This document shows, piece after piece, positions 23,372 to 32,550 of a DNA stretch of 64,000 bases (positions are counted from its first letter, which is position 1; the number at the start of each line of letters is the position of its first letter). The notes beneath the pieces are model-generated. The model ran no database searches, was not told where the DNA came from, and saw only the letters and a list, made by a program, of their open reading frames with translations. This stretch comes from Nonlabens ulvanivorans (lineage in GTDB: Bacteria; Bacteroidota; Bacteroidia; Flavobacteriales; Flavobacteriaceae): contig NZ_JPJI01000032.1 in NCBI RefSeq assembly GCF_000732625.1, forward strand, positions 806,001 to 870,000, written 5' to 3'. The position numbers were made by a program, and so were the translations under genes.

Positions 23372-24342
23372 TCTTCTTTATAAAATACCTTAAACTCTGC
23401 GCCGATACCATAATTATCATGACCACTGCGCACTAGGGAAGAATTTGGGTTGTAATTAAGATCAAATGGAACCCATTCTTTATTATTATAAAAAATACGT
23501 CTTACCCAGGTTTGTTTTCCTTCTACCTCATTAGTAAATGGTAATAAAGGTCTATAGGTGGTAGATACTTTTTGTAGACCTCTTACAGTCTGTATTTCTC
23601 TATACTTTTTGGCTTTAATTAATTTCCCATCTGGTGTAGTGTATCCTAAAATTTGAATGGCAGCAAATATTCCTGTTTTAGGAATATTAATATTTAAATA
23701 ATCGATATCAATCTCTACGATATCATCTGATTTTTCAGTTACGACATAAGTTATACTAGGATAAAAAGAGCGATGTGACGGCTGTCCATTTTCAACATCA
23801 TAAAACATAATTCTCACCATTGTAGAAAATGCTCTTAGCTTTCCTTTTTTACTAACTTGACTTTCTTCCTTTACAATAGGAAATTGTAATTGTGATATAC
23901 GTGTAGGTTGATTGTCTATTCTATTAAATCGAACAGCGATTTCTGATTCTACAGTTGGTAACCAGCAATTAAAGTAATTATCATGCGCTATGGGTTTCTG
24001 CTTTTTCTTTTTGAACTTACCATTGAGTTCTGCACTAAGCATAACAGCCTCTAATTGATCTGCTTCTTGAGTCAATAGTATTTCAGTATTCACCAAGTTT
24101 GCTGCAACAGTTAGGTCTTGATAGCCTATTGATGATATGTAAAGAGAATCTACGTCTTTATAAAGCTTCTTAGTAAATCTGAAAATACCGTCATCATCTG
24201 CAAAAGTTCCCTTACCATTACCAAAACTTATCGTCGCAAAGGGAACTCCTTTTTTAGAAGTAGCATCTTTGATGGTAATGTCCTGACCTGTTGAGATTAA
24301 AGAACATATTAATACACTAAGAAATAACCAGTTTTTCATCAA
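23368..24342 (-). CDS. CarboxypepD_reg-like domain secreted protein
   Basis: 324 residues. Signal peptide about 1-19 (MMKNWLFLSVLICSLISTGQ). A CarboxypepD_reg-like beta-sandwich follows (about 20-95, TIKDATSKKGVPFATISFGNG), the domain common at the N-terminus of Bacteroidetes TonB receptors and cell-surface proteins. The remaining ~220 residues are beta-rich and not recognised. The start overlaps the end of waaA by 26 bases, so it is translated from the same message. No TonB barrel is present, so it is probably a stand-alone periplasmic or surface protein. Confidence 0.82.
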   Translation of the reverse strand: MMKNWLFLSVLICSLISTGQDITIKDATSKKGVPFATISFGNGKGTFADDDGIFRFTKKLYKDVDSLYISSIGYQDLTVAANLVNTEILLTQEADQLEAVMLSAELNGKFKKKKQKPIAHDNYFNCWLPTVESEIAVRFNRIDNQPTRISQLQFPIVKEESQVSKKGKLRAFSTMVRIMFYDVENGQPSHRSFYPSITYVVTEKSDDIVEIDIDYLNINIPKTGIFAAIQILGYTTPDGKLIKAKKYREIQTVRGLQKVSTTYRPLLPFTNEVEGKQTWVRRIFYNNKEWVPFDLNYNPNSSLVRSGHDNYGIGAEFKVFYKED

Positions 24343-25603
24343 TTTGTTTTAAATAATTAAGCACTTCTCGAGTAGCACCTGTATTACTATTAATCCAGTG
24401 TCCACAAATCATTCCAGTTTTATCTCTCAAGAAATCATCTGTTAGTAGTTGATCCATAATTTCCATCAACTCGTCAGGCGTTGATACTGAAAATAATCCG
24501 CCTAAATCTTCCAACTTACCAGCTTCTGGAAATTTTTTATAGTTCTTACCTATGATAACAGGCACGCCATAGGTAGCTGCCTCTAGTATATTATGTAAAC
24601 CGCTAGTTCCCATCGCTCCACCTACATAGGCAATTGTAGCATAACTATAAACCTTAGTTAATAAACCTATAGTGTCGATAACTAAAATATTGCTTTGTTG
24701 TAAGGCGGTAACACTTTTGGGCGTCAACGTTTTTTGATTTCGCTTCAAAGAAGACCATAGTATAGGTTCATCATCGAGCTGTCCCACAAGTTGTTTTATC
24801 TTATCTGATCCAGTTTCATGCGGAGCAATAACAACTTTACAATCACCAGATTCATAGTTTTCTCTGAGCCATTTTTGTAGCACTTGAATATCTTCTGGCC
24901 AGCTACTACCTACTACAAGACATTTTTTATCACCTATAAATCTATCTAAGAAATCGAGTTGATTGTCTCGTTCAATAAGATGACTCGCACGATCAAATCG
25001 GGTATCACCGCTAACTCTTGCATTAAGATAGCCTAATCGGTTAAGGTTTCTATAAGAATCTTCATTTTGTAAAAAGAAATGATTTATTGCTTTTAAGTAT
25101 TTAGTCATCCAGCTCCCATACCATTTGTTAAACGACATGTTTTCTCTAAAAACTCCACTAACTAATATGGTCTTGATATCTCGTTTTTTGAGCTCCTTTA
25201 AGTAATTGGGCCAGAATTCGTACTTCACCATAATGGCTAGTGACGGCTCTACAATCTCAACAAATTTTGATGCGTTAGCAGTAGTATCTAAAGGTAGATA
25301 ACAAACGGTATCTACTAGTGTTGTGTTTTTTTTGTTTTCATAACCGCTTGGTGAAAAGAAGGTTAGGACAATTTGATAGTTTTCTCTATTTAATTTTTCT
25401 AATACAGGAACTACTTGTTCAAATTCACCAAGACTAGCAGCGTGCACCCATATTTTAGGCATCGTTTTCTTAATACTTTGATCTAATATATCCCAACTAT
25501 GAGCGCGGCCTTTAGCTCCTAGTTGAAGTTTTTTATTAAAAACGCCAGCGATAGGTAATAGGGCTTTAGTAATGGTAATAAGACTGTCGTATAATAATTT
25601 CAA
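24317..25603 (-). CDS. waaA: 3-deoxy-D-manno-octulosonic acid (Kdo) transferase
   Basis: Adds Kdo to lipid A precursor at the inner membrane, starting the LPS core. 428 residues, the normal length. An N-terminal membrane-associated helix is followed by a GT-B glycosyltransferase fold. Recognised motifs are WVHAASLGEFEQ, MVKYEFWPNY, VVGSSWPEDI, VIAPHE, and the C-terminal YVGGAMGTSGLHNILEAATYGVPVI. A minus-strand TATTTTTG box at 25620-25627 lies directly upstream. It shares its end with the downstream CarboxypepD_reg gene. Confidence 0.94.
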   Translation of the reverse strand: MKLLYDSLITITKALLPIAGVFNKKLQLGAKGRAHSWDILDQSIKKTMPKIWVHAASLGEFEQVVPVLEKLNRENYQIVLTFFSPSGYENKKNTTLVDTVCYLPLDTTANASKFVEIVEPSLAIMVKYEFWPNYLKELKKRDIKTILVSGVFRENMSFNKWYGSWMTKYLKAINHFFLQNEDSYRNLNRLGYLNARVSGDTRFDRASHLIERDNQLDFLDRFIGDKKCLVVGSSWPEDIQVLQKWLRENYESGDCKVVIAPHETGSDKIKQLVGQLDDEPILWSSLKRNQKTLTPKSVTALQQSNILVIDTIGLLTKVYSYATIAYVGGAMGTSGLHNILEAATYGVPVIIGKNYKKFPEAGKLEDLGGLFSVSTPDELMEIMDQLLTDDFLRDKTGMICGHWINSNTGATREVLNYLKQIDEKLVIS

Positions 25604-25619
25604 TCTAATAGGTTTTAAT

Positions 25620-25627
25620 CAAAAATA
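25620..25627 (-). promoter_or_regulatory. -7 promoter box (TATTTTTG) for waaA
   Basis: Exact TAnnTTTG match on the minus strand, 16 bases before the waaA start. No clear -33 partner. Confidence 0.4.
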
Positions 25628-25680
25628 ACATAAAAATAACGTTTGGGAAGACCCGTGATTATTATGTATTTTTACGAGAC

Positions 25681-25701
25681 TCATCACAGTAGTCGTGATG
25701 A
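25681..25701 (+). other. Hairpin in the leader of the DegT aminotransferase gene
   Basis: TCATCAC and GTGATGA arms (7 bases, perfect) around a 7-base loop, 18 bases before the ATG and after a TATTTTTA -7-like box (25667-25674). It could be an operator or an RNA hairpin. Confidence 0.4.
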
Positions 25702-25719
25702 TATTAATATCTTTCTTAA

Positions 25720-26853
25720 ATGCGTAAAATTCAGATGGTTGACCTTAAAGGTCAATACGAAAAAATAAAAGATCAAGTCAATAATGGCGTGATGAGTGTT
25801 ATCGAATCTACAGCTTTCATTAATGGACCAGAAGTTCATAGTTTTCAAAAAGAGCTAGAGGATTATTTAGATGTAAAACACGTTATTCCATGTGCAAATG
25901 GGACTGATGCGTTGCAAATAGCGATGATGGGTTTAGGTCTGCAACCTGGTGATGAAGTGATTACTACTGATTTTACATTTGCAGCAACGGTAGAGGTTAT
26001 TGCGTTACTTAATTTGACTCCAGTACTTGTTGATGTGAATCCGTTTGATTTTAATATCGATACTGAGGCGATTAAAAAAGCAATTACTCCTAAGACCAAA
26101 GCTATTGTTCCTGTACATTTATTTGGACTTGCGGCAAATATGGATGAAATTATGGCGATTGCCAAAGAGCACAACCTCTATGTCATTGAAGATAACGCTC
26201 AAGGGATAGGTTCTAGTTACATGCATAGCGACGGTTCTAAATCCAAAACAGGAACTATTGGTCACGTAGGAACAACTTCTTTTTTTCCATCTAAGAATTT
26301 GGGATGCTATGGTGACGGTGGAGCTATCTTTACAAATGATGATGAACTAGCACATACCATTAGAGGTGTTGTAAATCACGGTATGTATGAACGTTACCAC
26401 CACGACGTGGTAGGTGTAAACTCGCGACTAGACTCCATGCAGGCAACTGTTTTAAGAGCAAAATTACCGCATTTAGACTCTTATAATAATGCCCGTAGAG
26501 ATGCTGCCAGAAAATATACAGCTGCCTTTGCCAGCAATGAAAAAATCATTACACCACTAGTATGTGATAGTTGCGATTGTCATGTATTTCATCAATATAC
26601 TTTGGTGATAAAAGATGCAAACCGTGATGAACTGGTGAAGCATTTACAGGCAAACGACATTCCATGTGGTGTTTATTACCCAATACCACTGCATCTTCAA
26701 AAAGCATATGCAGACGAGCGCTACAATGAAGATGATTTTAAAGTGACCAATCAACTTGTGAAAGAATGTATCTCATTACCTATGCATACAGAGCTAGATG
26801 ATGAGCAAATCAAGTTTATTACAGACGCTGTTCTGGAATTTGTAAATCGATAG
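25720..26853 (+). CDS. DegT/DnrJ/EryC1/StrS-family PLP aminotransferase
   Basis: 377 residues, standard length. PLP-dependent enzyme that aminates keto-sugars for surface polysaccharides or LPS. Typical motifs: PCANGTDALQIAMMGLGL, the PLP-contacting VIEDNAQGIGSSY, and the Schiff-base Lys in TTSFFPSKNLGCYGDGGA. The later HGMYERYHHDVVGVNSRLD and the C-terminal substrate loop (CGVYYPIPLHLQKAY) also match. It lies next to, and divergent from, waaA, which supports a role in surface glycan synthesis (WbpE-like). The exact sugar cannot be read from the sequence. Confidence 0.92.
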   Translation: MRKIQMVDLKGQYEKIKDQVNNGVMSVIESTAFINGPEVHSFQKELEDYLDVKHVIPCANGTDALQIAMMGLGLQPGDEVITTDFTFAATVEVIALLNLTPVLVDVNPFDFNIDTEAIKKAITPKTKAIVPVHLFGLAANMDEIMAIAKEHNLYVIEDNAQGIGSSYMHSDGSKSKTGTIGHVGTTSFFPSKNLGCYGDGGAIFTNDDELAHTIRGVVNHGMYERYHHDVVGVNSRLDSMQATVLRAKLPHLDSYNNARRDAARKYTAAFASNEKIITPLVCDSCDCHVFHQYTLVIKDANRDELVKHLQANDIPCGVYYPIPLHLQKAYADERYNEDDFKVTNQLVKECISLPMHTELDDEQIKFITDAVLEFVNR

Positions 26854-26856
26854 AAC

Positions 26857-27375
26857 ATGACTCATCGTAGTCTATTAACTTTAGTTTTAAGAATAGCAGG
26901 AATTTTTCTTTTCACTAAGATTTTTGATCATTTTGGATCTTATATATTTTCGATTTGGTCTATATCTGCGATGGATATTTTAGATAAAACAGTTGAGGCG
27001 ATGGATAGGTTTTATTTCTCAAATCTATTCTTATTAGTTGTAAATATTCTGGTATCCTTTATCCTTATCATTAAAGCAGAATGGATTGCAAAGAAATTAG
27101 TAAAAACTGAAGAATCGATATCTATAGATTTAAATGTAAAATCACTGACTAAAGTTATTCTTTTAACGACAAGTATCATCTGGATAGCGAGAGCAGTTTA
27201 CTTCTTGCCACAAGCAATCAGATATTGTATTGCTGTTTATGAAAAGACTATGGATATGCCAAATGCTGTGTTTTACGATTTTGAAATGGCAACATACATT
27301 TTTAAACTAGCTCTTGCCATAATATTCTTTTTGAGAATTGATAAAATTACCAACTGGATTACTAAAAAGATTTAA
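26857..27375 (+). CDS. Integral membrane protein of unknown function
   Basis: 172 residues with about four hydrophobic segments (near 8-30, 55-75, 97-118, 145-162) separated by short charged loops. Family not recognised. The predicted location is the inner membrane. It starts three bases after the aminotransferase stop, so it is probably co-transcribed with it. No catalytic motif is seen. Confidence 0.75.
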   Translation: MTHRSLLTLVLRIAGIFLFTKIFDHFGSYIFSIWSISAMDILDKTVEAMDRFYFSNLFLLVVNILVSFILIIKAEWIAKKLVKTEESISIDLNVKSLTKVILLTTSIIWIARAVYFLPQAIRYCIAVYEKTMDMPNAVFYDFEMATYIFKLALAIIFFLRIDKITNWITKKI

Positions 27376-27407
27376 TTTTAGGTCTAATAATTGATAATAA
27401 AACCACT

Positions 27408-28520
27408 ATGAAAGCAAAATTAAACATTCTTTTTATAGTGGTTTTTCTTTTTTCCGCTTTCGCGAAAGCGCAGTTAAAAACAGGTCACTGCTATTTTATA
27501 AATGCAGAGAATGGTTTGAATTTAAGAGAAGGACCAAGTGTGAATCATAAGATTGTTGGAAAATTTAGCTATGGCACTCAAGTGAAAGTTATTGAAAATG
27601 TTCCATCAGTAGGGAAGACTTTTGTGATAGGTAATGGCAAAAAAATACACGGAAGTTGGGTGCGTGTTGAACCTACATTTAATAGCGATTACTATAAAAA
27701 TACAAGATTATATCTTTTTGACGCTTATCTGAGCAAGCACCTGACTACAATCCCGCCACAAAGCCTTCATAACTTTGTAGAGCTTTATGATAGCGCGGCG
27801 CATGACGATTATAAACCTACTAAAGGTGTTTCTTCCAGAAGAGAAATGTGGGAAACAGGAACACATTGCGATGTGCGTTATGAATATAATCCAGCCGCAA
27901 AAGAAGCACTCAAAGATATTATTCAATTTGAAATAGTCAACCGAGAAGATTACATCAATAAAAAAATCATAGGGAACTATGAAATTGATACCTCTTGGCA
28001 ACCTAAGAAATTCAAATTAGAGAACGATTATCGACCTGTGGAATGGGAACAGTATTACTTGCCATTAAATGGTGGTAAAGATTCTGTTTTAATAAAAGAT
28101 AATCTGGGAGAATGGGCTTCAAAAACAGAGTACTACGGTCAGATTGATGAATTAGACAGCTATTTAATCTCAGGCTTTGCAGAAGATGCAGAGGTTATTC
28201 TTGTGAATCGCACCACTGGGAAAAGGTCTATGTTATCAAGTGGTTTTCCAACAATTTCCCCTAAAGGTGAATATCTTATAGCCGAGTATTACAACGGTTT
28301 TGACTACACCACTTATTTTACCGTCGGTGAGTTTGATGAAGAAGCCATACTGCAAGGAGCTTTTATCACTTTTTCTAGTTGGATTACAGCTGGTGAATTT
28401 TTCTGGATTGCAGAGAACGAATTTATAATGGGCGTGTTGCCTATGGATAATGTGACTCTATACGGCGAGGAGTTGAAAGATTCTAAGGTTATTTATTTAA
28501 AAGGAACCATTCAGTTTTAA
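27408..28520 (+). CDS. Secreted SH3-domain protein, tandem copy 1
   Basis: 370 residues. The signal peptide (residues 1-21) ends in AFAKA, encoded by a palindrome copy, and is cleaved before Gln. A bacterial SH3 (SH3b) domain follows at about 24-75 (AENGLNLREGPSVNHKIVG and YGTQVKVIE), a fold that binds peptidoglycan or peptides. The remaining ~290 residues are not recognised but align in outline with the next gene: LYLFDAYLSKHLTTIPPQSL here against YVFSAYLDYHLKEIPERSL there. It is probably periplasmic or on the outer surface. It starts 32 bases after the membrane-protein gene and ends three bases before its paralogue. Confidence 0.83.
   Translation: MKAKLNILFIVVFLFSAFAKAQLKTGHCYFINAENGLNLREGPSVNHKIVGKFSYGTQVKVIENVPSVGKTFVIGNGKKIHGSWVRVEPTFNSDYYKNTRLYLFDAYLSKHLTTIPPQSLHNFVELYDSAAHDDYKPTKGVSSRREMWETGTHCDVRYEYNPAAKEALKDIIQFEIVNREDYINKKIIGNYEIDTSWQPKKFKLENDYRPVEWEQYYLPLNGGKDSVLIKDNLGEWASKTEYYGQIDELDSYLISGFAEDAEVILVNRTTGKRSMLSSGFPTISPKGEYLIAEYYNGFDYTTYFTVGEFDEEAILQGAFITFSSWITAGEFFWIAENEFIMGVLPMDNVTLYGEELKDSKVIYLKGTIQF
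27455..27470. repeat. GCTTTCGCGAAAGC palindrome, copy 7
   Basis: Exact 16-base palindrome encoding the AFAKA end of the signal peptide of SH3 protein copy 1. Confidence 0.95.
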
Positions 28521-28523
28521 GGA

Positions 28524-29699
28524 ATGAGAATACTACTTACAGTTTTATTGTTTTTGAATTACGCTTTCGCGAAAGCGTATACCACACCATCTTACGATAA
28601 AGAGTGTATATACGTGATTGCAAAAAACGGTTTAAACATGCGTAATGCAGCTGGACCGCATGGTAATATTATTGAAAAACTTCCTTATGGAACTAAGCTA
28701 GACTGGTCACCGCCAGGATCAAATGATGTCAAGGAATATGTCGTAGACGATGGAAAGAAACTAGAAGGTTACTGGGTGAAAGTATGGCGCAGTGTGCCTT
28801 ATGAAGAACTTAAGGGCAATGCCGAAGGTTATGTTTTCAGTGCATATTTAGATTATCATCTTAAAGAGATTCCTGAACGCTCATTGTATCTGTACAATCA
28901 TTTCTCAATTCAAGAAGAGGAATCTCAGACCTATTTTGAATCGTCCTACCATATTGATAAAGATACCTACAATTATTCTGCTTATATAGATTGTTATCCT
29001 TGGTATGATGAGCACCATGGATATCATACTGCTCGTACTAATAGTGATGAATTTTATATATCACAACCGGCAGACACACTTCAAAATTTTATTAAACTAG
29101 AACTTGTCGAGTATAATAAAGTAATTAAGGAAAAGAAAAAAACAGATTTTGACTTGGATTACGGCTTTCAACCGAATTTGTTGTCCATTGAAAAGAGTGA
29201 AACAGAATTTGATTTTCTTAAGAAGTATTATCTGCCTCTAAAAAATGGTGATTCTGTTGAGGTTAAGGCGCATACTGGAGAGTTTCCTCATAACGTAGAA
29301 TATATGGGCGAGCTCAAAAAGCAAAACAAATATCTAATCGCTGCAGATTTTGAAGGTTTAGAATATGCGTGGATAGACCAATATACAGGAGAACGTATTA
29401 ATGGTGCTATTCCCAATATTTCTCCTGACAATAAATATGGAGTAAGTCACGAAGTGGTATATTATGAACAAGGTGCTCAAATAGCAATCAGCTGGCTGGA
29501 TGCCGATTTAAAAACAACTAAAAGCCTTTATGTAAACTTTCAATCTTGGGTTGTTAGTTCAAGTCTTAACGATTCTTTTTGGATATCAGATAATGAGATT
29601 ATTTTAATGGTACATCCTATTGATAATACCGTTCAAGAAGTTGACATGGATGAGCCTATCCAGCCACAGTGGCAATATTTGAAATTGACGATTCTGTAG
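28524..29699 (+). CDS. Secreted SH3-domain protein, tandem copy 2
   Basis: 391 residues, a diverged paralogue of the gene just upstream. The signal peptide (1-18) again ends in AFAKA from a palindrome copy, here in a different flanking context (LNYAFAKAYT). The SH3b domain is at about 25-85 (AKNGLNMRNAAGPHGNI and LPYGTKLDWS). The unknown C-terminal part shares the same layout, including repeated 'KYYLPLKNGDSV'-like and 'GELKKQNKYLIAADFEG'-like segments. Both genes are in one transcript. The pair likely arose by tandem duplication, and the palindrome is present in both signal peptides. Confidence 0.82.
   Translation: MRILLTVLLFLNYAFAKAYTTPSYDKECIYVIAKNGLNMRNAAGPHGNIIEKLPYGTKLDWSPPGSNDVKEYVVDDGKKLEGYWVKVWRSVPYEELKGNAEGYVFSAYLDYHLKEIPERSLYLYNHFSIQEEESQTYFESSYHIDKDTYNYSAYIDCYPWYDEHHGYHTARTNSDEFYISQPADTLQNFIKLELVEYNKVIKEKKKTDFDLDYGFQPNLLSIEKSETEFDFLKKYYLPLKNGDSVEVKAHTGEFPHNVEYMGELKKQNKYLIAADFEGLEYAWIDQYTGERINGAIPNISPDNKYGVSHEVVYYEQGAQIAISWLDADLKTTKSLYVNFQSWVVSSSLNDSFWISDNEIILMVHPIDNTVQEVDMDEPIQPQWQYLKLTIL
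28562..28577. repeat. GCTTTCGCGAAAGC palindrome, copy 8
   Basis: Exact core; perfect 20-base palindrome (28560-28579) with TA flanks, encoding the AFAKA end of the signal peptide of SH3 protein copy 2. Confidence 0.95.
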
Positions 29700-29707
29700 T
29701 ATATTTA
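29678..29707 (+). promoter_or_regulatory. Candidate promoter of the amidohydrolase gene
   Basis: TTTG (29678-29681), an 18-base spacer and TATATTTA (29700-29707), one mismatch to TAnnTTTG. The -33 part lies in the end of the preceding gene. Confidence 0.4.
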
Positions 29708-29747
29708 ATAGGACATTTTCATAACTTCACGATTCAAATGATAGGTT

Positions 29748-31028
29748 ATGAAATTTAAATTTACATTCTTTTTATTACTAACGGTTTTTATAGCTGTTGC
29801 TCAAGATAGCATGACCTACATTCATGCTGGTCACTTGCTGGATACTAAAAATGGTGAATGGCAAAATCAAATGACTATTACGGTTAAGAATGATCGTGTC
29901 TCAAAAGTTGAAAAAGGATTCAAAGATGTCCCTGAAGATGGCACCTATATAGATCTCAAAGATAAATGGGTCATGCCTGGTTTTACAGACATGCATGTAC
30001 ACATGGAGACAGAATATAATCCACATGCTTATGTGTCAAAATATGTGGATGATCCAGCAGATGTTGCCTATAGCTCTGTCCAATATGCAGAGATTACTTT
30101 ACTATCTGGATTTACAACTGTGAGAGATTTAGGCGGTAGCGGTATCAATATATCTTTAAGAGACGCCATTAACTCTGGTAAAGTTCCAGGACCTAGAATA
30201 TTTACTGCAGGAAAATCTATAGCCACAACTGGTGGACACGCAGATCCTACAAATGGAAGCAATCAAGCATTAATGGGTGATCCAGGACCACGTGAAGGCG
30301 TTGCAAACTCACCTGCAGAAGGTCGGGAAGCAGTAAGACATCGTTATAAAAATGGTGCTGATTGTATAAAAATAACGGCGACTGGTGGCGTCTTAAGCGT
30401 TGCAAAAAATGGTAGTAATCCGCAATTTACTATAGAAGAGATTAAAGCAATTACTGAAACTGCTGCAGACTATGGATTTCACGTCGCAGCACATGCGCAT
30501 GGTGATGAAGGAATGCGTCGCGCTGTTTTAGGTGGCGTGAAAACTATTGAGCATGGAACGTATATGAGTGAGGAAACGATGGATTTAATGAAGAAAATGG
30601 ATTGTTATCTAGTACCTACTATCACCGCAGGAAAAGAGGTTGCTGAAAAGGCCGAAGTAGATGGTTTTTATCCAGCTATAGTAGTTCCTAAAGCAAGAAC
30701 GGTAGGACCACAGATTCAAGGAACTTTTGCTAGAGCTTATAAACGTGGAGTTCCTATTGTATTTGGAACAGATGCTGGAGTTTTTGCGCACGGTAAAAAC
30801 GCAAAGGAATTTGGGTATATGCACGAGGCTGGAATGCCTATAATGGAAACCATTCAAAGTGCTACCATCGTACCAGCTATTATTTTAAATGAAGAAAATA
30901 ACATAGGTCAAGTCCAACAAGGTTTCTATGCAGACATCATTGCAGTCTCAGAAAACCCAGAGGATAATGTAGCAACTCTAGAAGAGATGAGCTTTGTAAT
31001 GAAGGATGGAGTGGTTTATAAAAGGTAG
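29748..31028 (+). CDS. Secreted amidohydrolase (imidazolonepropionase/prolidase-like)
   Basis: 426 residues. Signal peptide 1-18 (MKFKFTFFLLLTVFIAVAQ). It has the metal-dependent amidohydrolase superfamily pattern: metal His pair in MPGFTDMHVHME, the bridging Lys region CIKITATGGV, His residues in HVAAHAHGDEGMRRAV and IEHGTYM, and the catalytic Asp in FGTDAGVFAHG. This is the subgroup that includes Xaa-Pro dipeptidases and imidazolonepropionase-like enzymes; the substrate cannot be fixed from sequence. Predicted periplasmic. It converges with the ABC1 kinase gene. Confidence 0.9.
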   Translation: MKFKFTFFLLLTVFIAVAQDSMTYIHAGHLLDTKNGEWQNQMTITVKNDRVSKVEKGFKDVPEDGTYIDLKDKWVMPGFTDMHVHMETEYNPHAYVSKYVDDPADVAYSSVQYAEITLLSGFTTVRDLGGSGINISLRDAINSGKVPGPRIFTAGKSIATTGGHADPTNGSNQALMGDPGPREGVANSPAEGREAVRHRYKNGADCIKITATGGVLSVAKNGSNPQFTIEEIKAITETAADYGFHVAAHAHGDEGMRRAVLGGVKTIEHGTYMSEETMDLMKKMDCYLVPTITAGKEVAEKAEVDGFYPAIVVPKARTVGPQIQGTFARAYKRGVPIVFGTDAGVFAHGKNAKEFGYMHEAGMPIMETIQSATIVPAIILNEENNIGQVQQGFYADIIAVSENPEDNVATLEEMSFVMKDGVVYKR

Positions 31029-31032
31029 GCTT

Positions 31033-32373
31033 TTACAACGCACTATGATTTTTAAACCCTTTTTCCTCAAGATACTTCACATATTCATGAGTATTTACAG
31101 TAGCTTTTAAATCATGTAAAAGATTATAAAGTCCAAAGAACGTGCGATTGATATACAAGAAGTGCTTGCTACCACGATTACCATTCATTTTACGTAACTC
31201 TTTATCATTGCTGTATTTTTCACTAAGTGATGATATTTCATCCCAAAATGATTCATCAGAAAAGTCAAAAGTTTTTTCTTGAAAAGGCTTAGTAAACAGA
31301 CTCAACATCTCGTGAAATAACGCACTGAAATAAGTGATTTCTTTCTCACTATCATCTTGTCTTAAAATTTCTAACTCAAATAACTTTGCTTTAAAAATCT
31401 CAGGATTATTAATACTTGCCGGCACAGCAAGTTCAAAGTAAGGTTGGTAGAATTCGTCAACAATTTCTTTAATACAGCCAAAGTCGATCGCGATTAGTTC
31501 TTCATCTTTAGAAATCAAAAAATTCCCTGGATGTGGATCTGCATGAACGGCTTTTAAACCGTGCATTTGAAACATATAAAAATCCCAAAGAGTTTGCCCT
31601 AATTTATTTCCAGTCTCTTGAGAAAAATCTGTTTTTGCAAACTCGCTCAAATGCTGACCACTCATCCAGTCCATTGTGATAATACGCTTGCTGGAAAGGT
31701 CTGGATAATAAGTAGGGAATTTGAAATTTGGGATATGAGAGCAAGCCTCAGTGATTTCTACACTTTGTTTTACCTCAAGTTCGTAATCAGTCTCTTCAGT
31801 TAATTTATCTTCAACCTCTGCAAAATACCTTTTAGAATCTTCACCCTTAAGATTAAACATTTTAATAGCAATAGGCTTTACTAAGGCAAGGTCACTACCT
31901 ATAGACTCTGCAACACCAGGATACTGAATTTTCACGGCTAGTTCTTTACCATCTTTAGTCGCTTTATGAACTTGACCTATACTAGCTGCGTTTACAGAAT
32001 CTTTTGAGAACGTATCATAAATCTCTTCAGGAAAGGCGCCTTGGTACTTTTTAAAAGTTTTACGCACTAATGGAGCGCTCAATGGAGGCACGCTGAACTG
32101 AGCAAGGCTGAATTTTTCTACATAAGCACCTGGTAGCAAGCTCTTATCCATAGAAAGCATTTGCGCTACTTTAAGCGCACTACCTTTTAAACTTTTTAAC
32201 CCATCATAAATATCGGTTGCATTATCCTCATCTAGCGAAGAACGGTCCATTGATGGGTTCACCGCTTTCTTAGAATAATATTTAATATAATTAGCACCTA
32301 TTTTAGCACCAGTTTTCACTAGCTCTGTGGTACGGCCTATTTTACTGGTAGGTATTTTATCTAGTGTTTTCAT
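31033..32373 (-). CDS. ABC1/UbiB (AarF/ADCK)-family atypical kinase
   Basis: 446 residues. Members are atypical protein-kinase-like ATPases linked to isoprenoid-quinone or lipid metabolism. Visible signatures: the KxGQ-type region is LKGSALKVAQMLS; the Ala-rich nucleotide loop is AASIGQVHKA; the ion-pair Lys is in AVKIQYPG; HADPHPGNFL is the catalytic loop; and the DFG-type Asp is in IAIDFGCIKE. No transmembrane helix is obvious, unlike E. coli UbiB. It is downstream of a TetR-type regulator on the same strand with a 177-base gap containing a repeat element and a palindrome variant. Confidence 0.9.
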   Translation of the reverse strand: MKTLDKIPTSKIGRTTELVKTGAKIGANYIKYYSKKAVNPSMDRSSLDEDNATDIYDGLKSLKGSALKVAQMLSMDKSLLPGAYVEKFSLAQFSVPPLSAPLVRKTFKKYQGAFPEEIYDTFSKDSVNAASIGQVHKATKDGKELAVKIQYPGVAESIGSDLALVKPIAIKMFNLKGEDSKRYFAEVEDKLTEETDYELEVKQSVEITEACSHIPNFKFPTYYPDLSSKRIITMDWMSGQHLSEFAKTDFSQETGNKLGQTLWDFYMFQMHGLKAVHADPHPGNFLISKDEELIAIDFGCIKEIVDEFYQPYFELAVPASINNPEIFKAKLFELEILRQDDSEKEITYFSALFHEMLSLFTKPFQEKTFDFSDESFWDEISSLSEKYSNDKELRKMNGNRGSKHFLYINRTFFGLYNLLHDLKATVNTHEYVKYLEEKGFKNHSAL

Positions 32374-32394
32374 ATTAATTTACTTTGTGAAATC

Positions 32395-32418
32395 CACTTC
32401 GACAAGCTCAGTGTGACA
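32395..32418. repeat. CTTCGACAAGCTCAG-type dispersed repeat, copy A
   Basis: CACTTCGACAAGCTCAGTGTGACA in the spacer upstream of the ABC1 gene; a second family of short repeats, with two related copies at 35771-35830. Confidence 0.65.
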
Positions 32419-32468
32419 CTCTTGAAACAACTCAAGATTTAAATTTGTAAAATGGTTGGTAACGATAA

Positions 32469-32484
32469 CGCTTTCGCGAAGGCT
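32469..32484. repeat. Palindrome, copy 9 (variant)
   Basis: CGCTTTCGCGAAGGCT: one mismatch in the right arm of the core, in the spacer between the ABC1 gene and the TetR gene. Confidence 0.8.
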
Positions 32485-32550
32485 AAAAAATAAGCTTACT
32501 TATTCAGTCTGGATATTTAGGTTTGAGCTTAAACTTAGATTTAAGTTTAA

